The notes: generated from the letters alone by a model not told the origin. DNA of 64,000 nt from Tragulus kanchil (GCA_022376925.1 JAIOJX010000032.1:102788794-102852793); one strand, 5' to 3'; positions 36,311 through 47,705 are shown, counted from the stretch's first letter. Numbers and translations: made by a program.

Positions 36311-36505
36311 CAATGTGATATTTGAAAGAATTTAGGCTTTGGTGTCCGATAAGTCTGACTTTTAATAGGTTATAATACTTACAAGGCCCGATATCAATGT
36401 ACTGCCTTTCAGTTCTGTACCCACCTTCATTGCCTGGCTTTGTGCTGCTGAAGCTGGACCCTGTGAATATTTCTCCTTTGTCAGATGGCAAAATGCTAAG
36501 CTTTG

Positions 36506-36520
36506 TCAGTAGAGGGCGCT
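36506..36520 (+). promoter_or_regulatory. Candidate CTCF-binding motif (repeated at 37613-37627)
   Basis: The 15-mer tcagtagagggcgct fits the CTCF core consensus at all but one strongly preferred position (the first C of CCA is T). The element is not inside a SINE that I recognise. A motif alone does not prove binding; flanking conservation is unknown. Confidence 0.4.
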
Positions 36521-37993
36521 GCAGGAGCAAGGCTCTTTCCTTTCTGATTCCACGTGCTTGCTTTCTTCTGGCTCCTGTGGTAAATAGCAACCAGCGTGTA
36601 AAGGACACCCAATATCAGTGGTGCTCACATTTCAGCAAGTTTCAGCAGCACCCCAAAAGGCAAATCTGTAGCAAATGTGAGTAGCACTCTCCCAAGCAAC
36701 CCCTCAGGAGGTCTTAGTCACACCCCAGAAGATGTGTCCCTAGAGGGTTCTGTTGGCCTCCCATGGGCTGGTTTCCCATTTGTGGCACCTCAGCGGACCT
36801 TTCCACCATCCAGGAGATTATGTCACACCTCTTCATTGAGTTCTGAATCTCAGCCTAGAAAGTAAGAATCCTCTTCTAAAATTTTTGTTGCCAATTTGGT
36901 AATGAAATAAGAGTGCTAACTTGATCTCTAAGGGAAAACTTGAATCGGTCAAAATAACCTTTTCTCCTTGTAAATATAAGAATGTTCTCTGATTGTGCAA
37001 CTTGAGTTGCAAGGCCAGTTGATGTGAAATAATTTCATATGGAACTACCTCACATCCACTCCACCCCTAAAGTCAAATATGAAGTAGCAGAGATGAAAAA
37101 GAAGAGAAAAAACTAGGCATCGAAAGGCTAGAGAACTAATTTCGTTCTGCCATTGACAGGCATTGAGGTCTGAGATGAATCATTCTGAGTCTCATCTGCG
37201 AAGTTTGAAAAATGTTCAAAAAATGGGCTTGACAATGCCTGAAGTCTCTTGCAGTGGTGAGACGACAGTTCTGCCAGTGGGCAGCTAACTCTCACTGAAC
37301 CTCTATAATGTCCCAGACCCATACATATCTCATATTATTTAATATACATAGCATCCCTATGAGACAAGCACTATTGTTTCCAGTTTAGAGATGGCAAAAC
37401 TGAAGGTCAGATAAAGTCAATGTGATATTTGAAAGAATTTAGGCTTTGGTGTCCGATAAGTCTGACTTTTAATAGGTTATAATACTTACAAGGCCCGATA
37501 TCAATGTACTGCCTTTCAGTTCTGTACCCACCTTCATTGCCTGGCTTTGTGCTGCTGAAGCTGGACCCTGTGAATATTTCTCCTTTGTCAGATGGCAAAA
37601 TGCTAAGCTTTGTCAGTAGAGGGCGCTGCAGGAGCAAGGCTCTTTCCTTTCTGATTCCACGTGCTTGCTTTCTTCTGGCTCCTGTGGTAAATAGCAACCA
37701 GCGTGTAAAGGACACCCAATATCAGTGGTGCTCACATTTCAGCAAGTTTCAGCAGCACCCCAAAAGGCAAATCTGTAGCAAATGTGAGTAGCACTCTCCC
37801 AAGCAACCCCTCAGGAGGTCTTAGTCACACCCCAGAAGATGTGTCCCTAGAGGGTTCTGTTGGCCTCCCATGGGCTGGTTTCCCATTTGTGGCACCTCAG
37901 CGGACCTTTCCACCATCCAGGAGATTATGTCACACCCTCTTCATTGAGTTCTGAATCTCAGCCTAGAAAGTAAGAATCCTCTTCTAAAATTTT

Positions 37994-38585
37994 GCCTTCC
38001 TTGCATACTGAAAGAAAATCCCCTTGTCCTCAATTCACCGCACTTCTGACAGCAAATGTGGAGGAGGCCCACTGCTGACCTGTCCAATGGCTGAACAGGA
38101 CTATTAACCCATTCTCTCGTTGCCAGTGGGCAGGGCCCACTGAGGCAGTAACCAGTGACTGAGCATGACCCATTGCAGAAGGTCCTCTGGAAATCATCCT
38201 TCAGGGCCTTCCCAACTTGGGCGTCCTGTGGCCACTGGATTCTTTAATCCCACAACCCCTTAGCTCCCAACATGTCTTGTGCAAACACTGAATCTCTTTT
38301 CACTTCTTGTCCTCACAACGGGGAAGGGGCTGTGCAGTCAGGCTGCGTCATCTATCTCCTGGCATCTGTTACTACCCAGTCTCCCCTTAAAGGACTTCCT
38401 GCCCAGATATAGAGGGCTCCCCCAGCCCCAGCCTGCTATGATCCACGTCCCAGCAGCTGGGACCATGACCTCCCCACCAGGCTCACAGAGGGAAGATGAA
38501 AGAAATCCTGCACAGTCACCCCCACTGATGGTGACATGTCTACTACACAGCTGCTTGTCTTTCCCCACAGCATGCACGCTCGCAC
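37994..38585. other. No recognisable feature
   Basis: Moderately GC-rich DNA between D11 and the CA repeat. The long open frame that starts at 38279 is driven by the simple repeats downstream and has no domain. Confidence 0.45.
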
Positions 38586-38586
38586 T

Positions 38587-38588
<2 letters not shown>

Positions 38589-38619
<31 letters not shown>
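38589..38619. repeat. (CA)n microsatellite
   Basis: A run of CA units following 'cgcactcgcg'. A further mixed (CT)n, (CCCTCT)n and (CA)n block lies at 38735-38802. Confidence 0.95.
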
Positions 38620-38621
<2 letters not shown>

Positions 38622-38734
38622 ACTCCCTCATACACACATACTCACTAGTGACCCAGCACATCCAATCACTTCTTGTCTTCCAGCACACACAAACTGTGAC
38701 ACAGACCCTCTTGGTCTTTCCACTCACATTCCTT

Positions 38735-38815
38735 CTCTCTGTCTCTCTCTCTCTCTCTCCCCCTCTCCCTCTCCCTCTCCCTCTCATACACACACACACA
38801 TTCATGCACACACAC
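38735..38815. repeat. Compound (CT)n / (CCCTCT)n / (CA)n tract
   Basis: The order is 'gtctctctctctctctctcc', then hexamer 'ccctct' repeats, then 'acacacacacattcatgcac'. Such tracts open frames in several registers and account for the long but meaningless readings on both strands. Confidence 0.93.
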
Positions 38816-38879
38816 ATCAAGGACTACTTCTGGCCCAGGGAAAAAACACTGAACTCAAGATATATGACCCTGATTTTCC

Positions 38880-39165
38880 TCTCTCTCTCTGGACCTAGTA
38901 AGCAAATGCTGCCCACAACTATTCTCTATGCCCTCCAGGCTCTCTCTATGTGCTCCCTCATGCCTTCTCTAAGATCTCTGTGGTTGGGCTCCTCTCTCTG
39001 CCCCCCAGGCCCCTCTCTGTGGTCCTTTGGGCTCCCCTCTGTGTTCTTCCAGGTCTTTCTCTGTGTTCCCTCAGCCCCTCTCTGTGCCCCTTCAGGCTCC
39101 AGTCTGTGCTCACCCAGACCCTCTCTGCTCCCTCCAACACCCAACCTGCCCTCCAAGGGCCTCGC
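38880..39165. repeat. Degenerate CT-rich minisatellite (~25-30-bp unit)
   Basis: About ten imperfect repeats of a unit like 'cctctctgtgttccttcagg' can be followed, for example at 39013, 39032, 39057, 39078 and 39102. Units vary in length, so no fixed reading frame is repeated. It is not part of any ~1.1-kb duplication. Confidence 0.75.
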
Positions 39166-39489
39166 CCTCCTGTCAAGCCCAAAGTGAATCAGGGTCAAAG
39201 TGCTGAAGTCAACAATGTTTTCTAAGCATGAAATTATGTTCTCAGGTGAAAGGAGGACGTGAAGAATGTCTCTCTGTTCTTGGGTTCAAACAAGGATGCT
39301 AACTAAGAGAGTCTTTGAGGCAGAAGGAGGCTAAGCAGGCTACAGCACCCTTTTCTTCAGCCACAAGGTAGGAGGGGGGTCCTGGGGGAGCTAGAAGTGA
39401 TTCACTTTTGTACCTCATCACAAAGCATGTTTATCCCCCATACTAAGGGAGCATCTACTAAGCCACTTTTCTCATCCTAAAATAGTAAC

Positions 39490-39725
39490 AAGTATTGATG
39501 AGTTCTTATTCTCTGCTAGAGACTGTGATAAGCACTTGGATACATATTAATATGTTAAAACCAACAATAACCTTACAAATATTATTATGATTATTGTTTC
39601 TGCCAATGACAAAGCCAAGGATTAAGAGAATTTAATATGCCCAATATTACCCAGTAGATAAGAAAGGAACTGGTAAAAAAATTTGTGGGAAACCTCAAGC
39701 CCACAGTTAACCACCAGACTCCACT
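39490..39725 (+). mobile_element. MIR SINE
   Basis: 'ttattctctgctagagactg', 'tgataagcacttggatacat', 'aataaccttacaaatattat' and 'ccaatattacccagtagata' follow the MIR order. An antisense MIR piece ('aaatcccttaatctctctgg') follows at 39757-39850. Confidence 0.7.
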
Positions 39726-39851
39726 ATCTCTCCTGTCCCTTACTGCGGGACTCAGACAGAATTAAGTTCAAATCCTGACCCCACAGTTGACTTGACTGTG
39801 TGGCCCCAGGCAAATCCCTTAATCTCTCTGGGTTTCCATTTCCAAACTACT

Positions 39852-39948
39852 AGAAATCCCATGGACAGAGTAGCCTGGCAGGCTACAGCCCATGGGGTCG
39901 CAGAGAATCACACACAACTTAGCAACTGAACAACAGCAACAACAAATT
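39852..39948 (+). mobile_element. Bov-tA/BovB 3' tail fragment
   Basis: 'aaatcccatggacagagtag', 'cctggcaggctacagcccat' and 'ggggtcgcagagaatcacac' are the 3' half of Bov-tA, ending in an AAC-rich tail. Confidence 0.85.
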
Positions 39949-39949
39949 A

Positions 39950-41010
39950 CTGTTATAAGTGTATGGGTCCAAGTCTCAGTTCACAAATAAATAATAACAT
40001 GGAATAATCAAAGCTCCAAACTTGGTTCAAAGGGTCAGTTACTCCTCCCTCCCCATAGCAAAGGGGCTCGCTGCCAGTAAGAAGTCCCTCCCCACCCTAA
40101 GTGGGGTGGGGAGAAGAAGAGGAGAGCCATGGACCCTCCTCCTCCTCCTCCTCTTTACCCTGCCACATTTCCTCATCCTCTGGCTAACTGTGCTTTCTCC
40201 ACACCCCCACCCCCGCCAGGGCTGAGGAGAGAAGAAAAAAAGGCAAGGACATTCTTAATGGGTTGATCCTGCCCTGTGATAGTTTTATCACACTCTCTCA
40301 GCTCAGCAACGTTTCAAGTTCATTCTTTAACATAAATTCATGGTTTCTCAAAGACCCCACCTGCAGCTCCCTTGACAATAACACATTCCCCTTCACCTTG
40401 TCACTTACAGCTTCTGCAGCCTCTCAGAACCCAGAAATCCACCACTTGCCTTTTTCTATTGAGTCTGTTCCCCACTCCAGTGAGGCACACACACCAGCGC
40501 CCTGTCCCCTGTGGCCCACACTTAGTCCATAGGAAACTCTCTCACAAACTTTGTTCCAACAAACTCCAGAAATGTAAGTATCTTTTATCTGAGTCATAAA
40601 GTCACTGGGCATCAGATACCAAAGTAAACTGTGAGACAGGACTCCCCAGAGGTCTTCATATTCATAACTTTAATACGCCTTCCAATATGTATTCTCCTTA
40701 GTACCCAAATTTTTAACTGGGTTCACTGTTGTGATTAAATTTTCCCACTGGGATATAAACAAAGTGTCGTGTGAGGATGTCTAAGATGTCTCTTTAAAGT
40801 GAGAGGATACACGCATCTCTGTTCCTTCTTCCACCCTATTGCTGGAAGAACGGATGTGCTGGCTGGTGCTCTAGCATTCATCCTAAACCATAACGACAGA
40901 GGTCTCGCTCTAAGGAAGATGGAACAGAAAACTGGAAAGCAACTGTGATCATTGATCCATCAAACCAATTTTTGATTGGCTGGCCCCAGACTTCATTTAC
41001 TGAGATGAGT
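39950..41010. other. No gene seen; short (CCT)n run
   Basis: Unassigned DNA. A 'ctcctcctcctcctcctc' run lies at about 40137-40154. Open frames up to 89 residues have no recognisable domain. Confidence 0.45.
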
Positions 41011-41013
41011 TTC

Positions 41014-43270
41014 AATTTGATTTAAATCACTATTTAATTTTTTCTTTCCTGACTCTAATCCTAACACACTGTGTAATAGTCTGTCCTATGGCTAAGTCCT
41101 AGTGCATCATGGTTCTGATTCAGAACCTTCTAATTCATGTTCCTTCAGACAGTTTCCAATTTTCACTATTAGGAATAACATTGTAATAGGTTTTTGCTCA
41201 TATTGCAGGTTACTCCCTAAGGTAGAAAATAAAGCTTTTGCTGCAGATATAGGTCTGCATAACTTTCCTAAAGTTAGACTCTTATCCTTTTAGAAGCAGC
41301 AGTGAGGAGTTCACATTGTTCCTATAATTAACATGCCTATGGACTTTAGAACATACCTCATGGGACTTGTCAGCTCTTGGGACTACAGTGCTGCATAACA
41401 AACATTTCAAAACTCAATAGCTTTCAATGACAATTCTTCTCACAATTACAAATCTGCAGATCAGCTCTGCTTCAACTGATTTGGTCTAAACTGGGCTGGG
41501 AAGCTCTGCTCCAGCCTGCTGACCACAGGGTCTGGCCAGAATGTGGTCGAGTCAGGTCTGCTTCTCGTGTTTTTATTCTTGAGCCCAGGCTGAAAAGGGG
41601 ATAGCTACCCTATAGCACTGGTAAGGGGTGATAAATGAGCCAGGCCACGAGAGTGACACTATTCAGAGAAGATTTAGCAGAAAAGACAGGAAGCAAGTGG
41701 TCAAGCTCTTCTCTAGACATTTTCAAAGAACACTGTATGCAAATGAGCTGATTAGGCAAGACTTGGAATCAATAAAAAACACTGACTGAGCACCTACTCT
41801 GGCTAAGCCTATGCTAGGTATTTTCAGAAGTATCCTATCAATCCTATAAATAAGGAAACTTAGCCATACATGCTAAGGTTATAGAGATTCGGTGCTAAAA
41901 ACAGACAAAAGACAAGGAGAAATGCTTTGAAATTCTCCACCCACCTCAGTCAGTGCTGAGGATCTGACTGTTGCCACACAGGTGAAAGGAGTTGAGTGGC
42001 CAAACCTGGGCAACCAAATCTGAGGTTCAGGTAAATGGCTCTCACATCTGACTTCCCAAATCCAAAGCCTGGGTCTACTATCTTCTGTGCACATTTAGCA
42101 AGGTATTTAGCCTATCTGTGGCTCAGTTTCCTAGCTGCAAAATTTGATTTAAATCACTATTTAATTTTTTCTTTCCTGACTCTAATCCTAACACACTGTG
42201 TAATAGTCTGTCCTATGGCTAAGTCCTAGTGCATCATGGTTCTGATTCAGAACCTTCTAATTCATGTTCCTTCAGACAGTTTCCAATTTTCACTATTAGG
42301 AATAACATTGTAATAGGTTTTTGCTCATATTGCAGGTTACTCCCTAAGGTAGAAAATAAAGCTTTTGCTGCAGATATAGGTCTGCATAACTTTCCTAAAG
42401 TTAGACTCTTATCCTTTTAGAAGCAGCAGTGAGGAGTTCACATTGTTCCTATAATTAACATGCCTATGGACTTTAGAACATACCTCATGGGACTTGTCAG
42501 CTCTTGGGACTACAGTGCTGCATAACAAACATTTCAAAACTCAATAGCTTTCAATGACAATTCTTCTCACAATTACAAATCTGCAGATCAGCTCTGCTTC
42601 AACTGATTTGGTCTAAACTGGGCTGGGAAGCTCTGCTCCAGCCTGCTGACCACAGGGTCTGGCCAGAATGTGGTCGAGTCAGGTCTGCTTCTCGTGTTTT
42701 TATTCTTGAGCCCAGGCTGAAAAGGGGATAGCTACCCTATAGCACTGGTAAGGGGTGATAAATGAGCCAGGCCACGAGAGTGACACTATTCAGAGAAGAT
42801 TTAGCAGAAAAGACAGGAAGCAAGTGGTCAAGCTCTTCTCTAGACATTTTCAAAGAACACTGTATGCAAATGAGCTGATTAGGCAAGACTTGGAATCAAT
42901 AAAAAACACTGACTGAGCACCTACTCTGGCTAAGCCTATGCTAGGTATTTTCAGAAGTATCCTATCAATCCTATAAATAAGGAAACTTAGCCATACATGC
43001 TAAGGTTATAGAGATTCGGTGCTAAAAACAGACAAAAGACAAGGAGAAATGCTTTGAAATTCTCCACCCACCTCAGTCAGTGCTGAGGATCTGACTGTTG
43101 CCACACAGGTGAAAGGAGTTGAGTGGCCAAACCTGGGCAACCAAATCTGAGGTTCAGGTAAATGGCTCTCACATCTGACTTCCCAAATCCAAAGCCTGGG
43201 TCTACTATCTTCTGTGCACATTTAGCAAGGTATTTAGCCTATCTGTGGCTCAGTTTCCCTAGCTGCAAAA
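41014..43270. repeat. Tandem duplication D12 (1127-bp unit, offset 1127-1128)
   Basis: Copy A is 41014-42140 and copy B 42141-43268, sharing 'aa' at the joint and with no filler. The only difference noticed is one C fewer in 'tttcctagc' about 12 bp before the end of copy A. Copy A ends inside an antisense MIR that continues after copy B. Confidence 0.95.
41785..41885 (+). mobile_element. MIR SINE (repeated at 42912-43012)
   Basis: 'ctgagcacctactctggcta', 'gcctatgctaggtattttca' and 'ataaataaggaaacttagcc' match MIR. An antisense MIR at 43215-43345 ('ggctcagtttccctagctgc') is intact only after copy B. Confidence 0.75.
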
Positions 43271-43345
43271 TAGGGAGATAAGAGAGTGTACCTCATTGGG
43301 TTATTGCAATGACGGTGAAATAACATACCTACATTTCTTGCAGCA

Positions 43346-43560
43346 GCACCAGGCCCAGAGAAAGTGCTTGATTCATGTTTCTTTTATACCAGAGTGGAAC
43401 ATACAACTTCTATCAAAACTCAGATTTACTAAGAACATGTGGTTCCTTTGTTTTGTGTATAAATATTTTCCTCCTAACTAATAGATTTGTTGTACTTTTT
43501 CCAGTGTTTACTAATTTCAAAGAAGAAAGTATGAGATAGATGTTTTAGTTTACATTTGGG
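43346..43560. other. No recognisable feature
   Basis: AT-rich DNA between a MIR and the dispersed repeat at 43585. Nothing further seen. Confidence 0.4.
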
Positions 43561-43584
43561 CAGATAATTGAGGCTAAAATTTTT

Positions 43585-43690
43585 CATACATTTATCAGTT
43601 AGAATGTTTTTAGAAGTCTTTCAAAAACGACTAATCTCTATCCTCTGAGAGTAGACTTGATTTTTGGAAATAGCCAAAAGCCATTCAAAA
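43585..43690. repeat. Unnamed dispersed repeat, member 1
   Basis: About 100 bp shared with 46431-46890 (which is split by a SINE): 'agaagtctttcaaaaacgac', 'ctctatcctctgagagtaga' and 'cttgatttttggaaatagcc' correspond to 'agaagttctttcaacacggc', 'ttttatcctctaagagtaga' and 'tttgatttttagaagtcact'. A weaker match may lie at 35800-35850. The family is not one I can name; an old DNA transposon is possible. Confidence 0.5.
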
Positions 43691-43694
43691 GGAT

Positions 43695-44345
43695 GACCTG
43701 TTTACTTCCATGTCTAATCAGGTTTGAAGCTCAGTATAACACAATAACATAAATGATCCTTTCAAAGAATGTTTACTCTCTAAGGGGAAATGAAGGCTTA
43801 AGCTCTCAGACATACCAGTCTTCTGGCTCCCTTCCTGGCTCCTCTCCAAGATGACATCTGGGTGTAAGGGGGAAGGGATGGGATTTATGTGACATTATGG
43901 AAGGTAAAAAGTCAGTTTTTCTGGCTGCTCTGGTTCTTCTGGCACAGTTAGGGTAGGAGTCCCTCATCCACCTGCTAGGATTCACAGCCAAAGTGTGAGT
44001 CTGCACAAGAGTAACTTGTGGTTCAGGCTTTCCACAGCTGGTCAGAGCCCAGGGGCCTGCCTGGATGGCCTTGCCTTTTAGCAGCTTCCTCTGGCAGTTT
44101 AAACTCCTCTGCGAGCTCTCGACCCCCTCCCATCTGCGATGACTCCCATTTGGCTTGGCCCAGGTGTTCCACAGAGCAGTCCTTTCCCCTGAGTACCTTG
44201 ACACTGCCCAACTATGAGGATCCCAACTGGCAGTGCATCCCAGCCAAATTTCCACCACTTTCTGTGGGGCCATTTCTGCCTGGCCACATCACACTGCAAT
44301 ATGGATGTGGTCCCATTCCACTGACAATATATCAGCAGAATCTCT
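43695..44345. other. No recognisable feature
   Basis: The stretch 43800-44340 is GC-richer and carries overlapping open frames of 62-155 residues on both strands, none with a domain, signal peptide or splice-framed structure that I can support. Confidence 0.45.
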
Positions 44346-44349
44346 ACTA

Positions 44350-44775
44350 GGTTTTCCACCAGTCATATATGGATGTGAGAGTCAGACCATAAAGAAGGCT
44401 GAACATCAAAAAAAAAAAAAAAATGTTGCTTTCAAACTGTGGTGCTGGAGAAGAGTCTTGAGAGTCCCTTGTACAGCAAGGATATCAAAACAGTCTATCT
44501 TAAAGGAAATCAATCCTGAATATTCATTGGAAGCACTGATGCTGAAGCTGAAGCTCCAATACTATGGCCACTTGATGCAAAGAGCCAACTCATTGGAAAA
44601 GACTGACGCTGGGAAAGACTGAGGGCTGCAATCTCAAGGGCATGAAGGAGGATGAGATAGTCAGATGGCATCACCGATTCAATGGACATGCCTTGAGCAA
44701 ACTCTGGGAGACAGTGAAGGACAGGGAAGCCTGGTGTGCTGCAGTCCATGGGTTTTCAAAGAGGGACATGCCTTA
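44350..44775 (+). mobile_element. BovB LINE 3' end
   Basis: Translation across frames gives YGCESQTIKKAEHQ, then after an A17 run FKLWCWRRVLRVP, ILKEINPEYSLEALMLKLKLQYYGHLM and a degenerate C-terminus: the BovB ORF2 end. The A-run at 44409-44423 breaks the frame. The tail grades into (GAA)n at 44782-44802. Confidence 0.9.
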
Positions 44776-44781
44776 GTAACT

Positions 44782-44802
44782 GAAGAAGAAGAAGAAGAAG
44801 AG
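44782..44802. repeat. (GAA)n microsatellite at a BovB tail
   Basis: Six to seven GAA units directly follow 'gccttagtaact', the degenerate BovB 3' end. LINE/SINE tails often seed such repeats. Confidence 0.9.
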
Positions 44803-44804
44803 CC

Positions 44805-45830
44805 CCCTCTGCCCTCAGTTATACTTATTTAATGTACCTCCCAACTTGTTGCACCAAAGCTGGAGAATATCCAATACAAGTTTATCTCTTACCTCCTCAT
44901 TCCTTCTTTCTCTTTCTCTGACTTTTTCACTATCTTACTGGGTCTCAAAAGGCCAGATAGCTTCTCTATGATCACATTATGCCCTCAGTCTTTCACCTTG
45001 GCTTCCGAGAGATGCCTTAACAGAGCATAAAAGTATTTTTGGTACACACTGGGGAACTCCATAAGCTGGGTAAATCATAATGCATTGTTGAAAAGCTAAA
45101 GGGGAAGATTAAAGGAATTTAGAATTCCTCTTTCAAGATAACACCTGGCTTGGTGAGGTTATTTTCCTGCTGAATAATTCTATTTTATTTGTCAGAGGAA
45201 GAATATTAACTTGCCCTTTCTTTTTTGCATTCCTTCTGTTATAAATCATAATCTAGCCCCAGGATGATGGATGCTTCAAGTCAGCTAGAGCAAAGGTCAG
45301 GAAAGGAAGAAAGCAAAATAGAAAAACACATTAATAGTTTTCAAAGCATTTCCTTCATAAAGCCATTATGACCAGTTATAATGATAATTATCCTTTCCTT
45401 TCTTCCTCTAATTTGGCCTAGAGCTTCTCCACTCTATATATCATGCATAGGAATTTGTGTGAACATGTGGGCCTTGTTGAAAATCTGCTTCAAACAGACC
45501 AGCTGCTAAATGATGTTTTTTAGAAAATGAAGGAAACCTGGTATTAGATAGTATCAATAAATCATTGTTGATCTGGTTGTGATAATGTAATTAAAGTTAG
45601 GTTTTGAAAAACTTTACTTTTTTAATGTAGAAAAATGACATGATTTCTAAGATCTGCTTTAAAATATTGCAGCAAAATAAAAGGCAGAAAGGCTAGCTGG
45701 TAGATGAACCGAGTATGGTAAAATGCTGAGTTGAAGCTGAGTACTGGCTCCAGAGAGATGTTTCTGTAATGTGGTAGACAATTTTAAAATTAAAAAGATT
45801 TTCAAACTGTATGAGAAACTATAAAATACA
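44805..45830. other. No recognisable feature
   Basis: AT-rich DNA with no nameable repeat and no credible exon. Longest open frames are under 80 residues. Confidence 0.45.
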
Positions 45831-45834
45831 ACCC

Positions 45835-45962
45835 CTGGAGAAGGAAATGGCAGCCCACTCCAGTGTTATTGCCTGGAGAATTTCATGGACAGAGGAGCCT
45901 GGCAGGCTACAATCAATGGGGTCACAAAGAGTCAGCCACAACTTAGCAATCAACACACAAAC
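45835..45962 (+). mobile_element. Bov-tA 3' monomer
   Basis: 'ctggagaaggaaatggcagc', 'ccactccagtgttattgcct' and 'acagaggagcctggcaggct' lead into 'gtcagccacaacttagcaat' and a CA-rich tail. The tRNA-like head is missing. Confidence 0.88.
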
Positions 45963-45992
45963 ACTCACACACACACATAAAATACAAGTAAT

Positions 45993-46228
45993 GGGGGCTT
46001 CCCTGGTGGTCCAGTGGGAAAAGAGTCTGCCTTGAAATGCAAGGGGCACCAGTTCGATCCCTGGCCAGGGAAGATCCCATGTGCCACGGAGCAGCTGGAC
46101 CCGTGTGTCCAATTATGAGCCAGAGCTCTGGAGCACGTGCACCCAGAGCCGATGCTCTGCAGCCAGAAAGGCCACTGCAGTGGGAGGCCCATACAGGCCA
46201 AAGAAAATAAATAAATAAACAAAAAATC
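45993..46228 (+). mobile_element. CHR-type SINE, older relative of the young subfamily
   Basis: Begins 'ggcttccctggtggtccagt' and shares the 'gagccagagctctggagca' and 'acccagagccgatgctctgc' body with the young copies, but lacks the 3' 'ggatgaaaatagagaaatg' segment and ends 'gccaaagaaaataaataaat'. Many CpG sites have decayed. Confidence 0.88.
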
Positions 46229-46437
46229 AAGAGGACAAAATTTTTTAAAAAATACATGTGTGCAACACTTAATGATCAGTTCAAGAGTAATATTGATTAT
46301 ACATAATTTTCACTTTAGAAGATCAAGTGTAACTCAACCTGATAGCAATGCCATCTGGCCAGACTTAGTTTCCCAACATTTGGGAGAGATTTTAATGAGG
46401 TTAAACTCTTCATAGATTTAATACCCAGTAAATGTTT

Positions 46438-46789
46438 TGGTTTTGGTTTTGGTTTTAAAGATTTATCTATTTATTTATTTATTAATTTATTTTGGGCGGG
46501 GGTCGGGTTGGGGAGGGAGGGGAGCGGGCGGGCCACTTCTATTGGTCTTTCATTTCTCTATTTTCATCCGTCTTTATTCTTTGGCTCCTGTGGGCCTCCC
46601 ATCGCGGTGGTGCCTGTCGTTGCAGAGCACAGGCTCTGGGCTCATGCGCTCCAGAGCTCCAGCTCGGTGATTGGACACATCGGTCCAGCCACTCCACAGC
46701 ACATGGGATCTTCCCAGGCCAGGGATCGAATCGGCGCCCCTTGCACTGCAAGACGGTGTCTTTATCCACTGGACCACCAGGGGAAGCCC
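46438..46789 (-). mobile_element. CHR-type young SINE, antisense
   Basis: Full-length young-subfamily copy in reverse. A perfect 18-bp target-site duplication (aatacccagtaaatgttt) lies at 46420-46437 and 46790-46807. Its A-rich tail contains a 'ccaaaa' repeat (seen here as repeated 'ttttgg') and an 'aaat' repeat. It interrupts the unnamed dispersed repeat. Confidence 0.94.
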
Positions 46790-46949
46790 AATACCCAGTA
46801 AATGTTTAGAAGTTCTTTCAACACGGCTAAATTTTATCCTCTAAGAGTAGATTTGATTTTTAGAAGTCACTAAAAGTCATTTATAGCTACCTGACAAATA
46901 AGCAGGCCATCAACAGGGAGAATGATCAGCCCTCATTTTGAGCCCCCTA

Positions 46950-47166
46950 ATTTTTTTTTCTTGTTTGTTTGGCTATGTCAGGTCTTAACTGCAGTACACA
47001 GACTCTTTGCTACTTCATGTGGGGTCTTTTGTGGTGGTGCACAGGCTCAGTAAGGCTTAGCTGCTCTGCCTCTTGTGGGATCTTAGTTCCCTGACAAAGG
47101 GTCAAACCCGTATCTCCTACATTGCGAAATGGATTCTTAACCACTGGACCACCAGGGAAACCTCTA
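46950..47166 (-). mobile_element. CHR-type SINE, antisense
   Basis: 'gtgggatcttagttccctga', 'gggtcaaacccgtatctcct' and 'cttaaccactggaccaccag' form the antisense head; the tail is T-rich at the left. Diverged, older than the young subfamily. Confidence 0.85.
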
Positions 47167-47411
47167 ATGCCCTCATCTAAAAAAGGACTAGGCCTCGTTT
47201 TTTACCCAGGCCTACGGACAGTCTCCTGGAAAGCCCTACTCACCTAGAGACGCGAGTATCTCCTGCTGATATAAGCTCACCAAAGCAAGGAAACCACCTC
47301 TCACTCAAGGGAGATATAGTACTCCCTTGAATGACACTGATGATGTGGAAGATGACAGCAACAATGCATCTTGCACCAAGTAAGTGCCGGGCATTATAAA
47401 GACACAGTACC

Positions 47412-47705
47412 CGGCTTCCCTGGTGGTCCAGTGGGTAAGGACACCACCTTGCAGTGCAAAGGGCGCCGGTTCGATCCCTGGCCTGGGAAGATCCCACGTG
47501 CCGTGGAGCGGCTGGACTGATGTGTCCAATTACTGAGCCAGAGCTCTGGAGCACATGCACCCAGAGCCAATGCTCTGCGACAACAGAGGCCACCGCGACA
47601 GGACGCCCACACGGGCCAAAGAACAAACATGGATGAAGATAGACAGATGAAAGACCAATAGAAGTGGCCCACCCATCCCCTTCCTCCCCCCACCTCAAAA
47701 AAAAT
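47412..47705 (+). mobile_element. CHR-type young SINE (repeated at 48558-48851)
   Basis: Full length, flanked by a perfect 10-bp target-site duplication (acacagtacc) at 47402-47411 and 47706-47715. The second copy at 48558-48851 has the same flanks and comes from D13. A few CpGs have mutated ('gagcacatgcaccca' for 'gagcgcatgcgccca'). Confidence 0.92.

Larger units (their letters stand above)
35780..37993. repeat. Tandem duplication D11 (~1.1-kb unit, offset 1107-1108)
   Basis: Copy A is 35780-36885 and copy B 36887-37993, with a single extra T at the joint. Copy A lacks one C in 'cacacctcttc' about 60 bp before its end. The first 57 bp of the unit already occurred at the end of D10 copy A, so that stretch is present three times (34666, 35780, 36887). 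Confidence 0.94.

Noticed and set aside
38279..39187. 302-residue open frame, longest in the window
   Set aside because: It runs through CA, CT and minisatellite repeats, has extreme Leu/Ser/Pro/Thr-His bias, no domain, and an equally open antisense frame.
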